A stretch of DNA of 64,000 nucleotides from Dyella sp. AtDHG13 (GCF_003201105.1 NZ_QICJ01000005.1:1-64000); one strand, 5' to 3'; shown: positions 18,420 through 29,577, counted from the first letter of the stretch. Notes: generated from the letters alone by a model not told the origin. Program-made: numbers and translations.

Positions 18420-18495
18420 TGGTGCCGGAAACAGGAGTCGAACCTGCGACCTACGCATTACGAATGCGCCGCTCTACCAACTGAGCTATTCCGGC
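18420..18495 (-). tRNA. tRNA-Thr (anticodon CGT)
   Basis: This is a 76-nt cloverleaf with CCA encoded. The acceptor is GCCGGAA/TTCCGGC, the D-arm contains AGCTCAGTTGGTAGAGC, the anticodon stem-loop is GCGCA-TTCGTAA-TGCGT (anticodon CGT, codon ACG), and the T-arm has GGTTCGACTCC. It has its own promoter and terminator and is monocistronic. Confidence 0.97.
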
Positions 18496-18507
18496 GATGA
18501 ACCGCCA

Positions 18508-18536
18508 ATTCTACGGAGCGGAGCGAAACCGCGCAA
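18508..18536 (-). promoter_or_regulatory. Sigma-70 promoter of tRNA-Thr
   Basis: On the minus strand, TTGCGC (18536-18531) and TAGAAT (18513-18508) are separated by exactly 17 nt. The -10 box ends 12 nt before the tRNA 5' end. Confidence 0.7.
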
Positions 18537-18547
18537 GACGTTGCCGC

Positions 18548-19507
18548 TCAGAGGCTGGCCGAAACGCCGCCGGCCAGGCGCAGTTCCTTGGGCAGGGCGA
18601 AGGTGATGGTTTCCGGCTCGCCGTCGAGCTCGCGCACCGCGCCGGCGCCCCACGACTGCAGGCGCGCGATGACGTCGCGCACCAGTTTCTCCGGCGCGGA
18701 GGCGCCGGCGGTGAGGCCGATGCGGGTCACGCCGTCGAGCCAGCTGCGCTCGATGTGCTCGGCGCCGTCGATGAGGTAGGAACGCACGCCTTCCTTCTCC
18801 GCCAACTCGCGCAGGCGATTGGAGTTGGAGCTGTTGACCGAGCCGACCACCAGCATCAGGTCCACCGCGCTGGCGAGGCGGCGCACGGCGTCCTGGCGGT
18901 TCTGCGTGGCGTAGCAGATGTCATCCTTGCGCGGGCCTTCGATGTCGGTGAAGGTGCTGCGCAGCGCATCAATGATCGCCTTGGTGTCGTCCACCGACAG
19001 CGTGGTCTGCGTGACGTAGGACAGCTCGTGCGGAAACTTCGGCTTCAACTCGGCCACGTCTTCCACCGACTCGACCAGCAGGATCTCGCCCTTGTTGGCG
19101 GGGTTCCACTGGCCCATGGTGCCTTCCACTTCCGGATGCCCGGCATGGCCGATCAGCACCACGCTGCGGCCGGTGCGGCCCAGGCGCGCCACTTCCATGT
19201 GCACCTTGGTCACCAGCGGACAGGTGGCGTCGAACACCTTGAGGCCACGCTGCTCGGCTTCCTCGCGCACGGCCTTGGAGACGCCGTGGGCGCTGAAGAT
19301 CACGGTGGCGCCGTCGGGCACTTCGTGCAGTTCTTCCACGAACACCGCGCCGTCGTTGCGCAGCTTGTCGACCACGTAGCGGTTGTGCACCACTTCGTGG
19401 CGCACGTAGATGGGCGCGCCATAGGATTCGAGCGCGCGCTCGACGATGGCGATGGCGCGATCCACGCCGGCGCAGAAGCCACGGGGATTGGCGAGCAGAA
19501 TGTCCAC
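18548..19507 (-). CDS. ispH: 4-hydroxy-3-methylbut-2-enyl diphosphate reductase, 319 aa
   Basis: This catalyses the last step of the MEP isoprenoid pathway, reducing HMBPP to IPP and DMAPP in the cytosol with a [4Fe-4S] cluster. The three cluster cysteines are in GFCAGVDRA (Cys12), [10 protein letters not shown] (about Cys96) and [10 protein letters not shown] (about Cys197), and the usual histidines are in HEVVHN and [10 protein letters not shown]. The length matches the family. It lies downstream of lspA in the conserved ileS-lspA-ispH order; the fkpB gene found between lspA and ispH in E. coli is absent. Confidence 0.96.
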   Translation of the reverse strand: MDILLANPRGFCAGVDRAIAIVERALESYGAPIYVRHEVVHNRYVVDKLRNDGAVFVEELHEVPDGATVIFSAHGVSKAVREEAEQRGLKVFDATCPLVTKVHMEVARLGRTGRSVVLIGHAGHPEVEGTMGQWNPANKGEILLVESVEDVAELKPKFPHELSYVTQTTLSVDDTKAIIDALRSTFTDIEGPRKDDICYATQNRQDAVRRLASAVDLMLVVGSVNSSNSNRLRELAEKEGVRSYLIDGAEHIERSWLDGVTRIGLTAGASAPEKLVRDVIARLQSWGAGAVRELDGEPETITFALPKELRLAGGVSASL

Positions 19508-19584
19508 GGAAGCTCCGGATCTATCGGGTCGACTGACAGGTCCGGATTATCGCACGGCCGGTGCAGCCGTACGTGATGGCGCGT

Positions 19585-20076
19585 TCAGGCCTTGGATTTG
19601 CCCTGAAACAGGCCGAAAACCACCAGTGCCACGGCGCCCACGGTGATCCCACAGTCGGCGAGATTGAACACCGGGTAGTTCCATTCACGGAAATAGACGT
19701 GGATGAAGTCAGTGACCTGCGAGGCATGCAGGCGATCGATCAGGTTGCCCAGCGCGCCGCCGATGATCAGGCTGACGGGCAATGCGGTTTTCCAGTCGCC
19801 GCGCGCCGTGCGCGACAGCCAAGACACCAGCACGCCGCTGATCACCACCGCCAGCGCCACGAAGAACCAACGCTGCCAGCCCGTGCTGCCGGCGAGGAAG
19901 CTGAAAGCCGCGCCCGTGTTGAAGGCCAGCGTCCAGTTGAGGAAACCCGGAATCACCGGATGCGGCGTGCCCGCGGGCGCCAGCGCGGTGAGCGCCCACC
20001 ACTTGCTCAGCTGGTCGAGCACGATGACGACGGCGGAGAGCAGGAGCCAGTTGAGGGCGTTGGGTTTGGGTTTCAT
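19585..20076 (-). CDS. lspA: Lipoprotein signal peptidase II, 163 aa
   Basis: This inner-membrane aspartyl protease removes signal peptides from diacylglyceryl-prolipoproteins. Four hydrophobic segments are visible, including an N-terminal one (LNWLLLSAVVIVLDQLSKWW). The catalytic aspartates lie in GNLIDRLHASQVTDF and FNLADCGITVG. It sits downstream of ileS, separated by a repeat-rich gap, and 77 bp before ispH. It serves the lipoproteins encoded here, such as the BamC-like protein. Confidence 0.95.
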   Translation of the reverse strand: MKPKPNALNWLLLSAVVIVLDQLSKWWALTALAPAGTPHPVIPGFLNWTLAFNTGAAFSFLAGSTGWQRWFFVALAVVISGVLVSWLSRTARGDWKTALPVSLIIGGALGNLIDRLHASQVTDFIHVYFREWNYPVFNLADCGITVGAVALVVFGLFQGKSKA

Positions 20077-20083
20077 GGAGTCA

Positions 20084-20268
20084 TCAATCTGCGAGCGTTA
20101 CTCCCTCTCCCCTTCGGGGAGAGGGTTGGGGTGAGGGGCCAATCTTGCGGAGTGTTTCGGATAGAGCGACTGCGTTCTTTTGAAGCCCTATCGCTAGCAC
20201 CCACCCTTCCCCTCCCCTTTTTCGGGACTCACCTCGGTCCTCCCCCCGGAGGGGAGAGGAAGAAGTGC
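20084..20268. repeat. Pair of CCCTCTCCCC-type REP hairpins between ileS and lspA
   Basis: CCCTCTCCCC (20103-20112) pairs with GGGGAGAGGG (20116-20125) and is followed by TTGGGGTGAGGGG. A second, facing unit near 20238-20262 (CTCCCC...GGGGAG, preceded by ACCTCGG) is its diverged inverse. This is the widespread proteobacterial intergenic repeat type, common in Xanthomonadales. It interrupts the ileS-lspA spacing. Confidence 0.6.
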
Positions 20269-20274
20269 GGTGCT

Positions 20275-23142
20275 TCAGAACCAGCGACGGTCCTCGCCCG
20301 GGCCATCCACATTGCTGATGCAGCGGTCGCACAGCTCCGGATGGTTCGCGTGCGTGCCGACGTCGTCGCGGCGGTGCCAGCAGCGCACGCACTTGGCGGC
20401 GTCGCTGACGGTGGCCGAGACCCACACGTCCGCGCCTTCCAGCTCCGTCAGCACCGCATCCGCCGGCTGGCCGCCGGCCAGATCCAGGCGAACGTCGGAG
20501 GTGATGAAGAAGAAGCGCAGTTCCGATGCCGTGGGCTGATAGCGCGCGACGATGGCCGGGTCCGCATGGATCGCCAGCTTCGCCTCCAGCGACGCGCCGA
20601 TCTGCTCGCCCTTGCGCATGCCTTCGAGCACGCGCGAGGCGGTGTCGCGGATCGCCAGCAGGTCGGACCAGTAGCGGCGCTGTTCCGGCGAACCCTGGGT
20701 GGAGGCCAGGCCGTCGTACCAGGTTTCGAACAGCACGCTTTCGCTGCGCTCGCCCGGCATGTGCTGCCAGATTTCTTCCGCGGTGAAGCTGAGCACCGGC
20801 GCCAGCCAGCGCACCAGCGCCTCGGCGATGCGGTACATCGCGCTCTGCGCGCTGCGGCGACCGTGGCTTTCGGTCGGCATCGTGTAGAGGCGGTCCTTGG
20901 TGATGTCCAGATACAGCGCGCCCAGCTCGTTGGTGCAGTAGTTCTGCACGCGCTGCACGATTTCCGGGAAGTCGTAGCGATCGTACGCCGCCATCACCGC
21001 CTGCTGCGTGTCGTAGGCCTGCTGTACGGCCCACTGGTCGAGCAGCAGGCTCTCCTCCACCGGCACCAGGTGCCTGGCGGGGTCGAAGCCATCCAGGTTG
21101 CCGAGCAGGAAGCGCGCGGTGTTGCGGATGCGGCGGTAGGTGTCCGACACGCGCTTGAGGATCTCGTCCGACAGCGACATCTCGTTGCGGTAGTCGGTCG
21201 AGCAGATCCACAGGCGCAGGATGTCCGCGCCCAGGTTCTTCATGATGTCCTGCGGCTCAATGCCGTTGCCCAGCGACTTGGACATCTTGCGGCCCTGCGC
21301 ATCCACGGTGAAGCCGTGGGTGAGCACGTCGTTGTACGGCGCCTTGGCGAACATGGCCGACGAAGTGAGCAGGGACGACTGGAACCAGCCGCGATGCTGG
21401 TCCGAGCCCTCCAGGTACATCACCTTGTAGCTGGACGCCTTGCCCTGCTGCAGCTCGGGACGCTGGCCCACCACGGCGAAGTGGCTGACGCCGGAGTCGA
21501 ACCACACGTCGAGCACGTCCAGGACTTTTTCATAGTCCTTGGCCTGGTCGCCCAGCAACTCGGCCGCGTCGAGCGCGTACCACGCGTCAATGCCACCCTG
21601 CTCCACGCGCTTGGCCACCTGCTCCAGCAGCGCGACGGAATCGGGATGCGGCTCCTGCGTGCCCTTGTGGATGAACAGCGCGATCGGCACGCCCCAGGTG
21701 CGCTGGCGCGAGATGCACCAGTCGGGACGATCGCCCACCATGCCGGCGATGCGTTCCTCGCCCCACGACGGCACCCAGCGCACCTGCTTGATTGCGTCGA
21801 GCGCGGTCTGGCGCAGGCCTTCCTTCTCCATGGAGATGAACCACTGCGGCGTGGTGCGGAAGATCACCGGCGTCTTGTGGCGCCAGCAATGCGGATAGCT
21901 GTGTTCGATCTTGGCGAAGGCCAGCAGCACGCCGCGGCGGCGCAGCAGCTCGACGATCTCGTCGTTGGCCTTCCACAGGTGCTTGCCCGCGATGACGGTG
22001 CCGTCGAGCGCGGCCGGCGTATCAGCGCGGTAGGTGCCGCGCGCCTCGGTGTAGTTGAGGGTCTCGATGCCGTACTTGCGCGAGACGACGAAGTCTTCCA
22101 CGCCGTGGTCGGGCGAAGTGTGCACGGCGCCGGTGCCGTCTTCGGCGGACACGTGGTCGCCGATCAGCACAGGCACTTCGCGCGCGTAGAACGGATGCTT
22201 GAGCAGCACGCCTTCCAGCGCCTGGCCGGCCACGTGGCCGAGCACCGTGGGCTCGCCGTCGATGCCGTAACGGTGCGCCACCTTCTCCACGAGCGCACTG
22301 GCGACCACCAGCAGCACGCGATGGCCGTCGCGCGCCGGGCCTTCGATCAGCGCGTATTCGAGCTCACCACCCAGCGACACGGCCAGGCTTTCCGGCAGCG
22401 TCCACGGCGTGGTGGTCCAGATCGGGATAGCGACGATGGCATCGCCCGCGTCCACGCCGAACTTCTGCGCGAGCGCCTTGGCATCGACGGCGTCATAGGC
22501 GACATCGACGGCCGGCGAGACCTTGTCGGCGTATTCGATCTCGGCTTCGGCCAGCGCGGAGCCGCAGTCGAAGCACCAGTACACGGGCTTGGCGCCGCGC
22601 ACGACGTGGCCGTTGCCGACGATCTTCGCCAGCGCGCGCACCATGTCGGCTTCGTACTTGAAATCCATCGTGCGATACGGGTTTTCCCAGTCGCCCAGCA
22701 CGCCCAGGCGCTTGAAGTCCGTGCGCTGCAGGTCGATCTGCTGCTGCGCGTACTCGCGGCACTTCTGGCGGAAGGCGGCGGCGTCGAGCTTGTCGCCCAC
22801 GCGGCCGAACTTCTTTTCCACCGCCACTTCGATCGGCAGGCCGTGGCAATCCCAGCCCGGCACGTAGGGCGCGCGGAAACCGGCCAGCAGACGCGACTTC
22901 ACCACCACGTCCTTGAGCACCTTGTTCACCGCATGGCCCAGGTGAATCGCACCGTTGGCGTACGGCGGGCCGTCGTGCAGCACGAACACCTTGTCGCGGT
23001 TGGCCGCGCGTTCCTGGATCTGCGCATAGCGGTTCACCTGCTGCCAGTCGGCCAGCCACTTGGGCTCGCGCTTGGGCAGGTCGCCACGCATCGGGAATTC
23101 CGTCTGCGGCAGGTTGATGGTGTTCTTGTAATCCTGGGTCAT
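20275..23142 (-). CDS. ileS: Isoleucyl-tRNA synthetase, 955 aa
   Basis: This class I synthetase charges tRNA-Ile and edits misactivated valine. The HIGH-type motif is HLGH (about residue 65, in [17 protein letters not shown]), the KMSKS loop is [11 protein letters not shown] (about residue 620), and a C-terminal zinc site is formed by CVRCWHRR and CDRC. The start is placed at 23142 ([20 protein letters not shown]), matching the family N-terminus; an upstream in-frame ATG at 23196 would add 18 residues falling in a hairpin-rich leader. It follows ribF on the same strand across that 221-bp leader and precedes lspA, as in E. coli. Confidence 0.96.
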   Translation of the reverse strand: MTQDYKNTINLPQTEFPMRGDLPKREPKWLADWQQVNRYAQIQERAANRDKVFVLHDGPPYANGAIHLGHAVNKVLKDVVVKSRLLAGFRAPYVPGWDCHGLPIEVAVEKKFGRVGDKLDAAAFRQKCREYAQQQIDLQRTDFKRLGVLGDWENPYRTMDFKYEADMVRALAKIVGNGHVVRGAKPVYWCFDCGSALAEAEIEYADKVSPAVDVAYDAVDAKALAQKFGVDAGDAIVAIPIWTTTPWTLPESLAVSLGGELEYALIEGPARDGHRVLLVVASALVEKVAHRYGIDGEPTVLGHVAGQALEGVLLKHPFYAREVPVLIGDHVSAEDGTGAVHTSPDHGVEDFVVSRKYGIETLNYTEARGTYRADTPAALDGTVIAGKHLWKANDEIVELLRRRGVLLAFAKIEHSYPHCWRHKTPVIFRTTPQWFISMEKEGLRQTALDAIKQVRWVPSWGEERIAGMVGDRPDWCISRQRTWGVPIALFIHKGTQEPHPDSVALLEQVAKRVEQGGIDAWYALDAAELLGDQAKDYEKVLDVLDVWFDSGVSHFAVVGQRPELQQGKASSYKVMYLEGSDQHRGWFQSSLLTSSAMFAKAPYNDVLTHGFTVDAQGRKMSKSLGNGIEPQDIMKNLGADILRLWICSTDYRNEMSLSDEILKRVSDTYRRIRNTARFLLGNLDGFDPARHLVPVEESLLLDQWAVQQAYDTQQAVMAAYDRYDFPEIVQRVQNYCTNELGALYLDITKDRLYTMPTESHGRRSAQSAMYRIAEALVRWLAPVLSFTAEEIWQHMPGERSESVLFETWYDGLASTQGSPEQRRYWSDLLAIRDTASRVLEGMRKGEQIGASLEAKLAIHADPAIVARYQPTASELRFFFITSDVRLDLAGGQPADAVLTELEGADVWVSATVSDAAKCVRCWHRRDDVGTHANHPELCDRCISNVDGPGEDRRWF

Positions 23143-23173
23143 TGCCTGGGGACGCTCTGAGGGTTTACTGGAT

Positions 23174-23308
23174 GTCCAGAACGCGTGTTCCCACACGTTC
23201 TGGACGCCCGGTTCGGCGCCTGTCCGAACCGGGCTCCGTAGAGCAAGCGTGGGTCACGCTTGCTCTACGAGCAGGCCATCCCTGGCCTGCCCTGGCAAGC
23301 TGCTTGCC
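23174..23308. repeat. Five consecutive hairpins including a GTAG-type REP unit
   Basis: Perfect inverted repeats follow one another: GTCCAGAACG 23174-23183/23196-23205; CCCGGTTCGG 23207-23216/23224-23233; GTAGAGCAAGCGTG 23238-23251/23255-23268; GCAGGCCA 23271-23278/23283-23290; GGCAAG 23294-23299/23303-23308. The third begins with GTAG, the hallmark of the SMAG/GTAG REP class described in Stenotrophomonas. The whole stack lies in the ribF-ileS gap. Confidence 0.75.
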
Positions 23309-23363
23309 GGGGTTGCACCGGGATGACGCGGCGAAAGCGCCAACGTTACCGGATTTGAGCCGG

Positions 23364-24317
23364 TTACGCCTCGCTGAGACGCGGATTCATGCCCAGCAGC
23401 TCGCGGGCCTGACGCGCGTCTTTGGCCATCTGGACGGTCAACGCGTCCAGGTTGTCGAATTTCTGCTCATCGCGGAGCTTGGCCACGAACTCCACCGCCA
23501 TGCGCTGGCCGTAGAGATCGCCCTCGAAATCGAACAGGTGGACCTCCAGCAGCGGCTCCGGCACCTCGTTCACCGTGGGCCGCACGCCCAGGCTCGCCAC
23601 GCCCGGCCAGTTGCACTCGCTTTCGCCCAGGCCCACGCGCACTGCGAAAATGCCGTGGACCGGGCTGGTGCGGTCGCGCAGGTGGATGTTGGCCGTGGGG
23701 TAGCCGAGCTGGCGACCCAACTGCTTGCCGTATTCCACCTTGCCATCGATCACGAACGGCCGGCCCAGCAAGGGCGCCGCCCCCGCGAATTCACCCGCCG
23801 CCAGCAGCATGCGCACCCGCGTGGCCGAGACGCGCGCGCCGTCCAGCAGAACCGACGGCATGGTGCGGGCAGTAAAGCCGAGTTCCGGCCCGACCCGCTC
23901 CAGCATCGCCACGTCGCCGCTGCGCTTGTGGCCGAAGCGGAAATCCGCGCCGACCCAGACCTCGTGGGCACTCAAGCGATCCACCAGCACGCGACGCACG
24001 AAATCGTCCGCCGACATGGAAGTAAGGGCGCGATTGAAGCGCAGCAAGAGCACCTGCTCCATGCCCGCGGCGTCGAACCCGCGCAGCTTCTCGCGGACGC
24101 TGGAAAGCCGTGGCACCGGCTCGGGCGAAAAGAAGGCGCGCGGCAGCGGCTCGAAGCTGACCACGATCGGCGTGAGGCCAAGCTCGGCGGCGCGCTCGCG
24201 CACCTGCGCAAGCAGGGCCTGGTGACCACGATGCAGGCCATCGAACGCGCCGACGGCCACCACGCTGCCGCCGGGCGCCAGAGTGGAACCGGCGACATCC
24301 CTGGAAAGTCTCATCAT
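23364..24317 (-). CDS. ribF: Bifunctional riboflavin kinase / FAD synthetase, 317 aa
   Basis: It phosphorylates riboflavin to FMN and adenylates FMN to FAD. The N-terminal nucleotidyltransferase has GAFDGLHRGHQALL (HxGH-like), and the C-terminal flavokinase has GRPFVIDGKVEYGKQLG and GYPTANI. The start is set at the ATG-ATG pair (24317/24314), since longer frames add a non-conserved leader; neither has a strong ribosome binding site. It lies between murJ and ileS on the minus strand, as in the conserved enterobacterial order. Confidence 0.94.
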   Translation of the reverse strand: MMRLSRDVAGSTLAPGGSVVAVGAFDGLHRGHQALLAQVRERAAELGLTPIVVSFEPLPRAFFSPEPVPRLSSVREKLRGFDAAGMEQVLLLRFNRALTSMSADDFVRRVLVDRLSAHEVWVGADFRFGHKRSGDVAMLERVGPELGFTARTMPSVLLDGARVSATRVRMLLAAGEFAGAAPLLGRPFVIDGKVEYGKQLGRQLGYPTANIHLRDRTSPVHGIFAVRVGLGESECNWPGVASLGVRPTVNEVPEPLLEVHLFDFEGDLYGQRMAVEFVAKLRDEQKFDNLDALTVQMAKDARQARELLGMNPRLSEA

Positions 24318-24378
24318 CGGGCGAGTATAGCCTTTAGGCCACCGGTTCCGGTCACTCACGCCCCGCCCGTTCCCTCAC

Positions 24379-24406
24379 CGTCATCCCGGCGAAAGCGGGG
24401 ATGACG
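24379..24406. repeat. CGTCATCCC REP-like hairpin
   Basis: CGTCATCCC (24379-24387) pairs with GGGATGACG (24398-24406) around GGCGAAAGCG. This is a very common dispersed proteobacterial repeat, here between murJ and ribF. Confidence 0.65.
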
Positions 24407-24434
24407 AGCAATAAGCCCAAGGCGAGTTTCGACC

Positions 24435-26042
24435 TCAAACGCCCCGCAATTCCCGCAACCGGAACCCCGCCGCGAACAGCGTCACCGCATAGGCGCCACC
24501 ACCCGCCGCCACCAGCACGGCCAGGCGCCACACGCGCGTCCATTTGTCCGCATCGGTCCAATCCGGCCACAGGTGCATGCCGGCCAGCAGCACGGCCACC
24601 ATCACCGCGCACGACAACACCAGGCGCAGCATGTGACGCGCCCAGCCCGGCTGGCGCTGGTACACGCCGGCACGGCGCAGCCAGTGCCACAGCAGGCCGA
24701 GGTTGATGTAGCTGGCGATCGCGCTGGCCATGCCCAGCGCCATATGCAGGCCCGGCACGGCGGCGATGCCGTCCAGCCAGGGCAGCTGGCGCTGCTCAGG
24801 CGTGGCCCACAGCACGTAAAGCAGGGCCACGAAGAGCACGTTCATCACCATGTTCGCCACCAGCGACGCCACGCCGGCGCGCACTGGCGTCCGGGTGTCC
24901 TGGCGCGAATAGAACGCCGGCAGCGCCACCTTCACCAGGGCGAACGCCGGCAGGCCAAAGCTCAGCGCGGTGATCGACAGCGTAGCCATGTGCGTGTCGA
25001 ACGGGGTGAACTGGCCATGCTGGAACAAGGTGGCCACCAGCGGCCGCGCGAGCAGCATCAGCGCGAACATGGCCGGCACGGCGATCAGCAGCGTGGTGCG
25101 CAGGCCCCAGTCCAGCGCCTTGGAGAAACCTTCCCTGTCGGTGGTCACGTGATGACGGGACAGCGACGGCAGGATCACCGTACCCAGCGCGACGCCAAAC
25201 AGGCCCAGCGGAAGCTCGAGGAAGCGATCCGCCTGCGACAGCCAGCTCTGCGAGCCCGTCATCAGGTAGGCCGCGATCACCGTATCCAGCAGCAGGTTGA
25301 TCTGCGCGATGGAGGAGCCGAACAGCGTCGGCACCATCAAGGTCAGGATGCGCCGCACGTCCGGGTGGCTCCAGCCCCAGCGCGGCAGCGTGAGCAGGTC
25401 CAGGCCTCGCAGCGACGGCAGCTGGAACAGCAGTTGCAGCAGGCCCGCCAGCAGGATCGCCCAGCCCATCGCCATGATCGGCGGATGCACGAACCTGGAC
25501 AGCCACAGCGCGCCGCCGATCATGCACAGGTTGAGGATCACCGGTGTGAGCGCCGGCAGCGCGAACTTGTGGAAACTGTTGAGCGCGCCACCGCACAGCG
25601 CGGTCAGCGACACGAACAACAGGAACGGAAAGGTCAGGCGCAACAGCTGTGCGGTGAGCGCGAACTTCTCCGGCGTATCCGCCGCGCCCTGCGAGAACAG
25701 CGCCGCCACCTGCGGCGCGAAGATCACGCCCAGCGCGGTAATGACCAGCAGCACGCCGCCCAATGTGCCCGACACGCGGGACATCAGCTGCTTGAGGTCC
25801 TCGTGGGGGCGCTTCTCCTTCACCTCGGTGAAGACCGGCACGAAGGCCGTGGAGAACGAGCCTTCCGCGAACAACCGGCGCATGAAGTTGGGGATGCGGA
25901 ACGCCACCCAGAACGCGTCGGTGGCCGCGTTGGCGCCGAACGTGGCATTGATCGACATGTCCCGGACCAGACCGAGTACGCGCGAAATCATGGTCATGCT
26001 GCTGAAGGACAGCAGCCCACGGAACATGCTGGGAGACTTCAT
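24435..26042 (-). CDS. murJ: Lipid II flippase MurJ, 535 aa
   Basis: This polytopic inner-membrane MOP-superfamily protein flips lipid II for peptidoglycan synthesis. Hydrophobic helices run along the whole length (14 expected for the family). The N-terminal motif SMTMISRVLGLVRDMSINAT and the segment RRLFAEGSFSTAFVPVF are typical of MviN/MurJ. The start is the ATG at 26042 (MKSPSMFRGLLSFSS), with AAGAGG directly upstream; an upstream ATG at 26132 would add 30 basic residues with no family support. It is divergent from rpsT. Confidence 0.95.
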   Translation of the reverse strand: MKSPSMFRGLLSFSSMTMISRVLGLVRDMSINATFGANAATDAFWVAFRIPNFMRRLFAEGSFSTAFVPVFTEVKEKRPHEDLKQLMSRVSGTLGGVLLVITALGVIFAPQVAALFSQGAADTPEKFALTAQLLRLTFPFLLFVSLTALCGGALNSFHKFALPALTPVILNLCMIGGALWLSRFVHPPIMAMGWAILLAGLLQLLFQLPSLRGLDLLTLPRWGWSHPDVRRILTLMVPTLFGSSIAQINLLLDTVIAAYLMTGSQSWLSQADRFLELPLGLFGVALGTVILPSLSRHHVTTDREGFSKALDWGLRTTLLIAVPAMFALMLLARPLVATLFQHGQFTPFDTHMATLSITALSFGLPAFALVKVALPAFYSRQDTRTPVRAGVASLVANMVMNVLFVALLYVLWATPEQRQLPWLDGIAAVPGLHMALGMASAIASYINLGLLWHWLRRAGVYQRQPGWARHMLRLVLSCAVMVAVLLAGMHLWPDWTDADKWTRVWRLAVLVAAGGGAYAVTLFAAGFRLRELRGV

Positions 26043-26233
26043 GCCTCTTGTCGTGCCTTTGTCGGGTGAGACGCGCCAGACCCCGCTGCCCGGGCGCCGA
26101 AAGGCGCGTAGTGTGACAGCCCGGCATGGCAAGATGACAGCGTGGACGTGGCATAATCAGGCCCTTCGGTTCACCTTTGGCCGCCCCTGGGGCGGCCCGG
26201 CGCCCCTCAGGACACCTTGACAACGCTAAGCTG

Positions 26234-26262
26234 TTGACGCTGCGGCCCATTGCCCGCATAAT
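26234..26262 (+). promoter_or_regulatory. Sigma-70 promoter of rpsT
   Basis: TTGACG (26234-26239) and CATAAT (26257-26262) are separated by 17 nt, 44 nt before the rpsT start codon. Confidence 0.75.
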
Positions 26263-26306
26263 TGCCAGTCTTTTTCCAACCCAGCAATTCATTTCGGAGT
26301 TCTACC

Positions 26307-26570
26307 TTGGCCAACATCAAGTCCGCGAAGAAGCGCGCGCGCCAGTCCGAGCAGCGCCGCCTGCGCAACGTCAGCGCCCGTTCCATGGTGCGCACCGCCC
26401 TCAAGAAGGTCGTCAAGGCCATCGAGGCCAAGGACAAGGCAGCCGCCGTCGAGGCCTTTGCCGCCGCGCAGCCGGTCATGGACCGCTACGCCTCGCGTGG
26501 CCTGATCCACAAGAACAAGGCTGCTCGCCACAAGAGCCGCCTCAACGCGAAGATCCGCGAGCTGGCGTAA
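26307..26570 (+). CDS. rpsT: 30S ribosomal protein S20, 87 aa
   Basis: This small basic protein binds 16S rRNA helices 9 and 44 in the small subunit. The sequence [20 protein letters not shown] through [12 protein letters not shown] is the S20 pattern at full family length. Translation starts at a TTG (26307), with CGGAGT about 7 nt upstream. An upstream in-frame ATG at 26262 coincides with the -10 box and is excluded. The E. coli gene also uses UUG and is autoregulated at translation. A strong promoter precedes it and a terminator follows. Confidence 0.96.
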   Translation: MANIKSAKKRARQSEQRRLRNVSARSMVRTALKKVVKAIEAKDKAAAVEAFAAAQPVMDRYASRGLIHKNKAARHKSRLNAKIRELA

Positions 26571-26607
26571 GCCAGCTCCGCGTACTGAATCTCGGGTTGG
26601 CGAGAAA

Positions 26608-26629
26608 GCCGGCGAAAGCCGGCTTTTTT
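26608..26629 (+). terminator. rpsT terminator
   Basis: GCCGGC-GAAA-GCCGGC (26608-26623) is followed by TTTTTT, 38 bp past the rpsT stop. Confidence 0.9.
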
Positions 26630-26667
26630 GTGCCCTGGGAAACCCTCTTCCCACGAGGGAGAGGAAG

Positions 26668-26703
26668 AAACGAAAAAGCGGCCATCCGGCCGCTTTTTCG
26701 TTT
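26668..26703. terminator. Bidirectional terminator between rpsT and obgE
   Basis: A perfect 16-bp inverted repeat (AAACGAAAAAGCGGCC at 26668-26683, partner 26688-26703, loop ATCC) gives an A-run/T-run hairpin on both strands. It should end obgE transcription and back up the rpsT terminator. Confidence 0.9.
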
Positions 26704-26724
26704 CGAGGCAGCAAGGCGCCACGC

Positions 26725-28235
<1,511 letters not shown>

Positions 28236-28254
28236 GACTATCTACTCCGGCTGA

Positions 28255-28569
28255 TCAGGCGTTGATGCCCGTGATCTCGACTTCGGTGAAATGCTGACGA
28301 TGTCCCTGCTGCTTCTTGTGGTGCTTGCGGCGGCGGAACTTGATGATGCGGACCTTGTCGGCACGGCCGTGCTTGCGCACGGTGGCGCTGACGGTGGCGC
28401 CGGCCACGGTCGGGGCACCGACGGTGATCGACTCACCGGCGCCGACCAGCAGAACCTGGTCGAAGGTGAAGGCGGCGCCTTCTTCGGCGTTGAGCAGCTC
28501 CACGCGCAGGACGTCGCCCTGCTGAACGCGGTACTGCTTGCCGCCGGTCTTGATGACTGCGTAACTCAT
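28255..28569 (-). CDS. rplU: 50S ribosomal protein L21, 104 aa
   Basis: This is an early assembly protein of the large subunit. [27 protein letters not shown] and [16 protein letters not shown] are the L21 signatures. The start is the ATG at 28569, preceded by AAGGGA. It is the first gene of rplU-rpmA, with a promoter about 70 nt upstream that overlaps the end of the previous gene region. Confidence 0.98.
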   Translation of the reverse strand: MSYAVIKTGGKQYRVQQGDVLRVELLNAEEGAAFTFDQVLLVGAGESITVGAPTVAGATVSATVRKHGRADKVRIIKFRRRKHHKKQQGHRQHFTEVEITGINA

Positions 28570-28636
28570 GGGAATATCCCTTCTGTCGTTATTCTCTTGG
28601 GCTCGCCGGGCCGAAATGGACACCGGCGAACTCGGG

Positions 28637-28666
28637 AGTATAGCGGGCCGGAAGGGCGCTGGTCAA
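28637..28666 (-). promoter_or_regulatory. Sigma-70 promoter of rplU-rpmA
   Basis: On the minus strand TTGACC (28666-28661) and TATACT (28642-28637) are 18 nt apart. The -35 box begins at the base immediately after the upstream gene's stop codon, and the predicted leader is about 60 nt. Confidence 0.75.
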
Positions 28667-29443
28667 TTACTGACCACCCTGCCCGCCGGTCGTTGTGGCC
28701 GGCTTGGTGTCCTTCTTGGCGGGCGCCGCCTTGGTGTTGGTCTTGGCCGGCGCCTTGGCCGAACTCTTGGCCGGCGCGGCCTTCTTCGCTGCGGGCTTGG
28801 CGGGAGTGGACGCCTTCTTCGCCGGCGCCTTGGTGTGCGAAGTCGCGTGCGACGTGGCATGCGTCGAGTGCGTCACCGGCTTGGCCTCTTCCTCGTCGGA
28901 ACCGGCTTCCGCCCCTGCCGCGACCGCCGCCCCGCCCGCCACGGCGGCGGCCGGCGCAGGCGACGCGGCCACCTTGGCCGGGCAACGGCCGGAGCTGTCC
29001 AGGGTGCCCATGTGCTTGAGCTCGTTGATCATCTGGTCGCTGCGCTCGTGGCTCCACTGCTGGCCGGCCTCGTTCGCCTCCGCCATGGTGGTGGGCATCT
29101 CGTTGATGACCTTCTGGCCCAGCGGGGAGCGGTAGAACTTCAGCAGGCCGTTCATCTCGTCGGAGCTGAAATGGCGCTGCCACACGGGCACCAGGCGGCC
29201 GATGTACAGCTGGGTCTGGCTTTCGTTCATGTAGTTCTGCCAGAAGTCCGCCGGGACGCAGGGCATCGACTGCTGCAGCGTGTTCACCGCCTGGGTGTTC
29301 ATCTGCAGCAGCATCTTGCCAAGACCGACCACTTCCATCAGCTGGCGAACCTGATCCTCGGTCGCCGGCGCCGATGACGCCATCGCCTGCCCCGTGCCCA
29401 TTGCAAGCACAAGGGCGGCACCCCATCTGGTCAACTTGCCCAT
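28667..29443 (-). CDS. Secreted DUF2059 protein with Lys/Ala/Pro tail, about 258 aa
   Basis: A signal peptide ([19 protein letters not shown]) is followed by a DUF2059-type helical domain at about residues 28-150 ([20 protein letters not shown] is the conserved core), so the protein is probably periplasmic. From about 160 it changes to low-complexity AAP repeats, then a basic tail of [20 protein letters not shown] type at about 200-250, resembling eukaryotic histone H1 and bacterial AlgP/HctB-like tails. The molecular role of DUF2059 is not established. The start is the ATG at 29443 (second in-frame ATG), which places the basic residues just before the hydrophobic core. Confidence 0.75.
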   Translation of the reverse strand: MGKLTRWGAALVLAMGTGQAMASSAPATEDQVRQLMEVVGLGKMLLQMNTQAVNTLQQSMPCVPADFWQNYMNESQTQLYIGRLVPVWQRHFSSDEMNGLLKFYRSPLGQKVINEMPTTMAEANEAGQQWSHERSDQMINELKHMGTLDSSGRCPAKVAASPAPAAAVAGGAAVAAGAEAGSDEEEAKPVTHSTHATSHATSHTKAPAKKASTPAKPAAKKAAPAKSSAKAPAKTNTKAAPAKKDTKPATTTGGQGGQ

Positions 29444-29568
29444 CCGCACTCTCTGTCCGTGGCCTCGGCCGGAAACCGGCCAAAGAATCCATTAAGCCAT
29501 ACTCGGGCGGATCTTCTCTTAAGAGTTTGTTGGATGGCGCCAGACGGCAATAACCGTACTGGCAAGTT

Positions 29569-29577
29569 TGATATAGT
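29569..29577 (+). promoter_or_regulatory. Possible extended -10 promoter for uvrA
   Basis: TGATATAGT matches an extended -10 (TGnTATAAT) 39 nt before the uvrA ATG. No good -35 hexamer and no recognisable LexA box were found nearby. Confidence 0.4.

Noticed and set aside
19561-23160. 1199-codon plus-strand frame opposite lspA and ileS
   Set aside because: Shadow of two well-conserved genes; no start signal or recognisable domain.
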